DNA of 64,000 nucleotides from Ceratodon purpureus (taxonomy: Eukaryota; Streptophyta; Bryopsida; Pseudoditrichales; Ditrichaceae): positions 3,264,604 to 3,328,603 of the forward strand of contig CM026431.1 of the NCBI GenBank assembly GCA_014871385.1, in the 5' to 3' direction. Position 1 is the stretch's first letter; each line of letters begins with the position of its first letter. Below are positions 57,401-64,000 of this stretch, one piece after another. Made by a program: the position numbers and the translations under genes. The notes beneath the pieces were generated by a model, which was given only the letters and a program-made list of their open reading frames with translations, ran no database searches and was not told the DNA's origin.

Positions 57401-58085
57401 AATCCTTGTCAAATTTTTTGAAGTATTATATTTATGAATTTTTTTGAAATTCCAATTTCTATCCTTAATATTTGAATTTCAAAAATTGCATCCATAAAAA
57501 AGAAACATTTGAAACATGTTCTTTTTAACATCATTGGTTTCCTAAAATAATAAGATTTCAAATACTATAAAAATGTGGGTAAGTTTTTAAATTTTCAATG
57601 TAGTTCAAATTTGATTGTATTGATCTATTTCTAAAATAATTCAAATGTATTTTTTTTTAACAATAATTTTTTGAAAATAAAATTTAAATCACGTTTTTTT
57701 CATCATTTAAAAGTCATCCATAATAATGCTACAATCCAAACTAAGCTCTAAAGAGCTTTGAGATTAAAAAACAATAGTGTCATTTTAAAAGTCCAGCTTT
57801 CAACGTCATAAAGAATCAAAACTGTGGTGGATGTCGACTTAATCTATAAAAGCCCATTAATATTTCCTTCACAAAACTCTCCCCAACTAATGTTATTAAA
57901 GCAAGGATTGAAGATACCAAAACAATAGTTTTTTGCAAACTAATTGTACAACTTGACTAAAACTATTAGAAGATCATGATTTAAAATTTTTGTTAAATTT
58001 GACCTTCTGTATTGGAAAACTATAAATCCTAAATTAAGTAAAATTGATTTTTGATGTCATGTACATACATGATTAAGCGACTTGA

Positions 58086-58869
58086 TTAACCCCTAAAGTT
58101 GAAAGGCCTTAAAACTCCCAAAAACCCTCAAAACTAGACTTTTTCAATACAAGGTGGATTTTTTTTAGTTTTGATGTATTTTGGGCAGAAATAACCGTAG
58201 GATCTAGTACCTTACTTCTACATGTATATGCACCCCAAATCTTGGATTCGTGAGATCATAATGTTCTAAGTTGAAAAAAAAATAAAATCCCTTGTTGGAA
58301 ATCGGATTTGAAGTGTTTCTTGAGCCAAAAAAACCAATTTCAAAAGTAAATTTGATGTGAGGCTCTTCAAATTCTTGTTCCTAGGTGGGTTAGGAATACG
58401 TCCATGTACTTTTTTCCCTCATACGACCTATTAAACCTAAAGAAATGCTTGATTTTTGACATGGAGGTATGCTGAAATTCAAGTACAAAGGTCGGTCTAT
58501 GGTACTAAAAAAAGGCATATGGAGAAATATTGCATGAAAATCAGAAAATCTGAGTTGTGAGATCATGCCTTAAAAGTCTATTTACACATACAAAGAACCA
58601 AAACTTGTAAAAAAGTAAAATCTCAATTTTTGGTATACTGCAGTTTTGGGCAGATTTCAGTATGCCCTAATTGTGTTTTTTAATCTTTGACTGCGGATAT
58701 CTTCAAAATTATAAAGAATTTTGAAGCATGAATGATCTTGTTAGAAAGATATGATAATTGTCTATATTGTGCCAATATTATAGCTTCATCTTATAAAAAT
58801 TGACTCATGAGGAGCTTGACCAGACCCTAAATCATACCATTTTTGTTGTGTTGATGCTTTAGGGGTTAA
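58086..58869. mobile_element. TTAACCCC-family TIR element, copy D
   Basis: Starts TTAACCCCTAAAGTTG and ends GCTTTAGGGGTTAA, 784 bp. Related to copy A in opposite orientation (the TGACTCATGAGGAGCTTGAC block). An 11-bp word, TTAAGCGACTT, occurs just before it (58073-58083) and again starting with the terminal TTAA (58866-58876); see findings. Confidence 0.75.
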
Positions 58870-59340
58870 GCGACTTCGGCTTCTCTTGATATCTAATTTT
58901 TGCACTACATATGGTCTAAATTTATATAAATATGGTGTATATGATGTTAGTTTATTCTACATAAAATTTAGAGGTTGCAAAAGGGTGTAACTTTTACAAA
59001 TAAAATTGCAAAAAGAACATGTATACATGGGATATTTCAAGCAAACATTATGTTTTTTTGTTGACTTATTTTTTTATAGAAATTGAATCCATGTGGTCAA
59101 AACAAAGGTTGTTGTCTATTCTTGCATTAATATAAAAGAAGAACAAAACTTATGTGTTTTTATGTAATAAAAAAAAACTTTTACATAGTGATATAAAAAG
59201 GTAATAAAACTTTGAGTCATAGAATGAAATTGCTTTTCTATGGACCACATTTTTTTAAAAATTCAAAAGCAATCCTGTTAATTACTTGTTTAAAAAATCT
59301 CAAAGGTAGTAGAGGAGTGTAGCAATGTTTTTGGAACTAC

Positions 59341-60271
59341 TTAACCCCTAAACTCCCAGGCAACCAAAATGTGGTCGCCGGCTATTTTGGGCAGGGTCCT
59401 ACAGTGGTAAAAATAACTTTCAAGTTTTGTGATTTTGCATGTAGATTCTCTAGGTCATTACGTACATGCCAAGATTTGTTTCATAAGATTTGGTTATGTA
59501 ATGCAAAAGTTATGAATGGTTGAAGGTAAAAAATCTCAACGCGGGCAGCCACAAAAAATTTCAAATATGTTTATAAAAAATAAATAAAAATATCATCATT
59601 TTGTAGAGATTCATATTTGAATAGAATGCTTTGATTCAGTCCATTCCAACAAGTGAGGTAAAAGATATGACAATTCATGTTATGCGGGCAGATTGGTCAA
59701 ATCTTCATGAAAAAAAACTTTAAGAGCTCATTTTGAATACAATTTTGACAATTTTTCAAAAATAAAAATTGGAAATTTTTTTGGTTATGTATCACATCAT
59801 TTTTACTGTTGAAAGTAATGTTATCCACTTTTATGTGGATGTAATTAGCAGTTTAGTTTTTCCTTGTATTCTACATTGTCTTTTGATTTACATATCTTTT
59901 GAAGATGAAAATCTAGGTTTTTTCATTTGATATTTTTTGTGTAGATTCTCAAATCATTTTTATATTAGAATATAGAGTTGCCCAGTTCAAATTTGTTAAG
60001 CATATTTTTTGAAAATTCATTGAAAGTGAGATTTCAGCTTTTTGAAGGATTGAAAAAAACTTGTTTTTTAACTTTGAACATTACGATCTTGCAATTGGTG
60101 TTGTATTTTTCTCTAAACTTTTGGAAAATAATGTCTCAATAAGTTAGCTATAAGATCCTACGGTTGAAATTGCAAAAAAATGTCACAAAATTGGAAAAAC
60201 TAACTTGCTTCACAAAAGAGTGTTGAAAGGCAGTTTTTAATGTGAATTCATGGTGGGCATTTAGGGGTTAA
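59341..60271. mobile_element. TTAACCCC-family TIR element, copy E
   Basis: Starts TTAACCCCTAAACTCCC and ends GCATTTAGGGGTTAA, 931 bp. The right interior has ATTACGATCTTGCAATTGGT, shared with copies B and C1. Flanking DNA on both sides resembles uninterrupted sequence near 46.5 kb, so it is nested in another repeat. Confidence 0.75.
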
Positions 60272-61788
60272 TTAAGAAAAATGATGTAAAAGAGCATAAT
60301 TTTTTTTGAAGGCCAAGTGAAAAAATCGTGTTTGCACAAAGTTCTTATAATTTCCTACATCCACAAAAAAATTTAAATGATATTGAAAATTGATATAATA
60401 GGAATTTACCAAAAATCCCAAGTGTAGAACGGATAGTCAATCCTTTCAAAGTTAAATAAATGGAATATTTGTGTCCAAAAATCAAGTATTTTCTTCAAAG
60501 GTAAAGAAAGAGGTGTATAAAAGAGTAGTTCAAGAACCACATCATTCAATTACCAAAGAATATAATGTCTTTAATGGTAGTTAAATTAAACTACCATTCA
60601 TTGTTGTTTGTGAGGTGACAAGTTTGTTGATTTTGGAGAGATATGATAATTCAATACTTATCAAGTAGTTCCGATATTTTATTTCAACAACCACTATTAA
60701 CATTTGAAGGTTAAAGGCTAAATTTGCAAGTCACTAAACATGTAACTTTTGATCTAAGAAATAACTTACATTGTTTTCAATTATTAAGATTAAAGAGCAA
60801 AATACAAAAATTACATCATATTAAATGTAGATGCTCCGCCATAAAACTTGAATCCAAAAAAACACATATTAATAACTTGTAAAATATTAAAAATGATTTT
60901 AAGTTCCGAAAATGAATAAAGTATTTCAGAGAACACAAAGATAGAGTACCTAGAAATTAACTAGGGCTACGCAATGCTATGCACAACCGTTGACAAAAAT
61001 CATAATTTATTAATTTGAATATAAAAAATGAAAAGTGTTCATGTAAAAATGAAACAAAATAAAATTTACCCAAAAAATGAATAAAGTCGAGCTTTGCTTT
61101 TGTTTTTAAAATATGACAATTGATTTTTAATATTGTTTGAAATAACTTTTGCAATAATCTTTTCTAGTTTTCAACTCCAACTTCAATCTTTTCTTTCTTT
61201 TCAATAATACCAAAAGACATAAAGACGACAGTGAGTCACCACGACGACGACGACTATAACTACTATGACTACTACTATGATTTTTTTTCAATATGTATTT
61301 CGGTTAAACCCTCTTCAAGTTCCTCGTCCATAGAATGAAATCATTTATAATTGTATGATTGGACCTTTCGGAGTTCAAAGCTAAAAGTAGCAATGATTCA
61401 AACTTGGTCGCTAAAAGGAAAATACAAAATATGGATTCTATTCATAAAATAAAATTATATTCATAATAAATACTTATCACTGTAAAGTATAGAACTTCTT
61501 TATAACGTCTACTTTATTCTACAATTGAATGTATTGTAGTCAATACTTTATCAAAATTTTATATTATTTTGTTTTTTTATGTTGTTTTCAAGTAACATAT
61601 GCACTCATCACAAATATGAATCATTTAAAATTTTAAAATGTTGTATTTTTTAGTCATCATTTACATCAATAATCAATCAACATGTTATAGTTACTCTTTG
61701 AAATGATGAAATTTAGATTTGACATCTTTAGCATAGAAAAATGTAAACACCTTTTATACATTTTAGTGATATTTTAAAATAGTACCTT

Positions 61789-62472
61789 TTAACCCATAAA
61801 AGGACGGAGGGGTATTTCCACAGGTTTTCAGTACCTACAGTGCCATTCTTGCATTTTCCAAAGTAAGACGAATTTGAGAATCACCATAAGCAATTTAACC
61901 GTAAGATCTTTGAAAGTAGTGGAGTACCAAAATTTGTACCAAATTTTGGGTTTGGAGAAGCAACAAATTGAGAGATAATAACAAGTTTTTATAAATTTCT
62001 CAAGTAGCAATTTTCAATCCAACTCGGAAACTCACTGTTAGTATTTCAGAAATTCACTAATCTTCCAAACTTCAAAAGGGTTTCTGATAAATCCAAAACG
62101 GTGAAGCCATAAAGTAGTGGTCATACAACATTCCAAAAAAAAATGCTAAAAAAAAAATCCACAAGTAGAGATCTTCATTTCAGTGCACAATGTGCTCAAA
62201 GTACAATTGAAACATTTACACTGTAGAAACACTAACTTCATTGTAGAAACACTAACTTCACTGTAGAAACACCTCACCGACCCATGTTGTTTCTTTTTTC
62301 CAAAATCAGGGTTTCACTTTTTTACTAAAATTTCAGCGTATCCTTATTGCCAACTTGATTCTAAAGAGGTTAGGAACAAAAAACACTCAAATCAAACCTT
62401 TCTAGGGCATTTTACTAGGTTTTCTATTTCTTGCGCAACCCAAAAGTGGTAGCTTCGTCCTTTAGGGGTTAA
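61789..62472. mobile_element. TTAACCCC-type TIR element, copy G
   Basis: Starts TTAACCCATAAAAGGACG and ends CGTCCTTTAGGGGTTAA, 684 bp. The termini match inverted over about 17 bp with one or two differences. The interior matches copy F. It contains a 20-bp tandem repeat at 62221. Confidence 0.7.
62221..62273. repeat. Tandem repeat, 20 bp x 2.6
   Basis: The unit CTGTAGAAACACTAACTTCA repeats at 62221 and, with one change, at 62241. A partial third copy starts at 62261. Confidence 0.85.
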
Positions 62473-62495
62473 TCCTTCAAGCATTTCTTAGGCTA

Positions 62496-62887
62496 TAAGG
62501 TAGGAGGCTCGAGAAGAGTGCGGGCATCAAGAACCGCCCCTATGAACAGGGTATGAATGGCGGAGCCACATATCAAAATTGACTAGTACAGTTAGTGAAT
62601 GAACCAAGGAAAAAAGGAAATGAGCCAATCATTCTCTTTGTTTTCCCCATTTTTATTTAGGATTGCAAGTGAACAGTTTATGAAAGACCTATGATATCAA
62701 ATAGCACACTCTAGGCTGATGCCTTCCAAAAAAAAAATCTAATTCAGGAAGACTCAAAAAAATTCGATTAAAATTGCCACTCAATTGTTCTCAAATTAAA
62801 AAATATGTTCTGGAATTTCCCATTGACAGATTTCTTCACAGAGGGCAAAATCTGCTTAGATGGTCCATTTCCGAGCCTCCTACCTTA
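62496..62887. mobile_element. TIR element, 392 bp
   Basis: Left end TAAGGTAGGAGGCTCGAGA. The right end, on the other strand, is TAAGGTAGGAGGCTCGGA. There is no ORF. It sits 23 bp right of copy G. It shares only the TAAGG start with the element at 291. Confidence 0.7.
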
Positions 62888-63169
62888 ACAGATTCTTGCA
62901 ACATTGATTAGTCTTATGAAAACACGCATCTTACTCAAATTTAAGCATTTTTTTTAAGGTATGATATTGTTAGAATTTGAGAGAGAATAATCTTGTAAAC
63001 ACCATATACTTAAGCCAAAACAGGCAACTTGAAGTGCGTGTTTTTCAAATTTGGGCGCTTTTTTGGGCACTTATGTTACATCCTTATGCTACCATTGAGA
63101 TTTTACAAACGATTGATTAATATGGTCATTTCGAGATTCTTGGGAGGAAAAAAACTTTCAAACGCAAAA

Positions 63170-63225
63170 ACATTTCTCTGGAAGAAGTCAAAGTTTGAAT
63201 TTTTGGACTTCTTCCAGAGAAATGT
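63170..63225. repeat. Perfect 20-bp hairpin
   Basis: ACATTTCTCTGGAAGAAGTC (63170-63189) is exactly repeated, inverted, at 63206-63225 with a 16-nt loop. It could be a small foldback, or a cruciform or RNA hairpin. It lies about 400 bp past the last exon of the right-edge gene. Confidence 0.8.
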
Positions 63226-63608
63226 AAACATTGGAGTCTCTTGTCAAATCAAGAAAAGGAAACATTCCAGCAACAGAATTCATTCACAACAAAGTTTAGA
63301 TAAGAAACAACTCAAAAGTAGTCATTTTAACATACCAAGGAAAAAATAGGAACAGTCATTGTCATTCAAAGGACCCAAGACGCCCCTAGTGGCGTTTATG
63401 CAGGAGAGCAGTAATTCTGATTCACTCAAAAGTGCATCTTCAGCTATGCCAGTATCGACCAAAAAACTATGAGAACCTAACTACCCTACTATCACCTCTT
63501 CCTGGAAGTGGTACATATCGCTTCAATTCGTGCAAATAAGTACAAAAATCTACCAACAGGTTAAGAATATTCAAGTCATTCTTTTACCTTTCGAACGGAA
63601 TCTGTAAT

Positions 63609-63778
63609 TCAAGCCGCAACATTGGTCTTCTCCGGAGCTGGAGCCGCAGCTTTAGCAACTGATGGACTGTCAACTGCCAAGCCCATCGCATGAAGTCCGT
63701 TGTCAACATAGATCAAAGTCCCAGTTACAGCACTAGCCAGCGGTGACGACAAGAATGCAGCTGTATGTCCAACATCGT
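63609..63778 (-). CDS. MOD1: Enoyl-[acyl-carrier-protein] reductase [NADH], chloroplastic; last exon only
   Basis: NADH-dependent FabI-type reductase of plastid fatty-acid synthesis; it performs the last reduction in each elongation cycle. Only the final coding exon is in the window: a TGCAG acceptor just beyond 63778, an in-frame open stretch of about 56 codons, and stop TGA at 63609-63611. The peptide [20 protein letters not shown] then [13 protein letters not shown] is the conserved SDR C-terminal block (SPLASA.TG..IYVDNG) of plant ENR, followed by a variable Ala/Pro-rich tail. Catalytic Tyr/Lys and the NADH-binding domain lie in upstream exons off the right edge. Sequence from 63779 to 64000 reads as intron. 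Other SDR-family reductases are less likely because of the LDSP-like VDSP segment after GLAV. Confidence 0.88.
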
Positions 63779-64000
63779 CTGCAAATCCACAAGACAATTG
63801 ACGAAGCTTTCAGAATCAGCAAGAAAAGTGGAGTAAGCATCCAAAAGAGAAGAGAAAATAACGGAAACATCAAGAATATTTTGATTACACAACAGAGCAT
63901 TTCTGGTGTAAAAAATGAAACAACCCACTCAGACACTTCAGCGCATCTTAATTGTATCATAATTAATGACATTAATGTTAATTATCATGAAAGGCACGGA

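Larger units (their letters stand above)
51411..63608. other. Intergenic region between MIR319 and the enoyl-ACP reductase gene
   Basis: No protein gene is supported. From 51.4 to 55.2 kb the DNA is less AT-rich and might contain the rest of a MIR319 primary transcript or other non-coding RNA; the short ORFs lack domains. From 55.3 kb on it is AT-rich, with TIR elements (58086-58869, 59341-60271, 61789-62472, 62496-62887), a 20-bp tandem repeat and a perfect hairpin at 63170. Confidence 0.6.

Overview
The window is nuclear DNA of a land plant. It is AT-rich, gene-poor and full of transposons. Three nuclear genes for chloroplast proteins and one plant microRNA gene are recognisable. Introns are short, with GT-AG borders. 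The species cannot be fixed from sequence alone. GC-rich coding exons, a Rubisco activase with only a short C-terminus, and unfamiliar repeat families would fit a non-flowering land plant (moss, lycophyte or fern), but this is inference.

Layout. (1) 0-2.4 kb: a small inverted-repeat element, then the Rubisco activase (RCA) promoter region with a ~118-bp tandem duplication. (2) 2411-4897 (+): complete six-exon RCA gene, 445 aa, short form. (3) 4.9-12.0 kb: intergenic, with foldback hairpins and an inverted-repeat element with TTAACCCC ends. (4) 12045-15346 (+): complete eight-exon gene for a PIFI-like chlororespiration protein, 280 aa. Its C-terminal tail resembles the redox tail of long-form RCA, which the neighbouring RCA gene lacks. 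(5) 15.3-24.8 kb: intergenic, with inverted-repeat elements, one nested in another. (6) 24781-41124: a complete 16.3-kb Ty3/gypsy LTR retrotransposon read on the minus strand. It has apparently identical 1739-bp LTRs, a TTTTA target duplication, PBS, PPT, an intact 2064-aa gag-pol, three small pre-gag ORFs and a 1011-aa accessory ORF after pol. (7) 41.1-50.5 kb: repeat debris with a decayed Ulp1-type protease pseudogene and a miRNA-like hairpin. (8) about 50.57-51.41 kb: MIR319 gene. (9) 51.4-63.6 kb: intergenic, with more TTAACCCC-ended elements. (10) 63609-63778 (-): last exon of plastid enoyl-ACP reductase (MOD1/FabI), which continues off the right edge.

The most unusual signals are these. 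(a) About 70 copies of a degenerate 11-bp palindrome, GTC-H-A-N-T-D-GAC, crowd the LTRs, the pol-to-accessory spacer and the accessory ORF, where they occur in all three reading frames. They are essentially missing from gag-pol. This looks like a DNA- or RNA-level binding-site array carried by the element. (b) A family of small elements has TTAA-flanked CCCCTAAAG termini, and one nested insertion supports a TTAA target duplication, as in piggyBac. (c) RCA (tail-less) and PIFI (with an RCA-alpha-like tail) are close neighbours in the same orientation.
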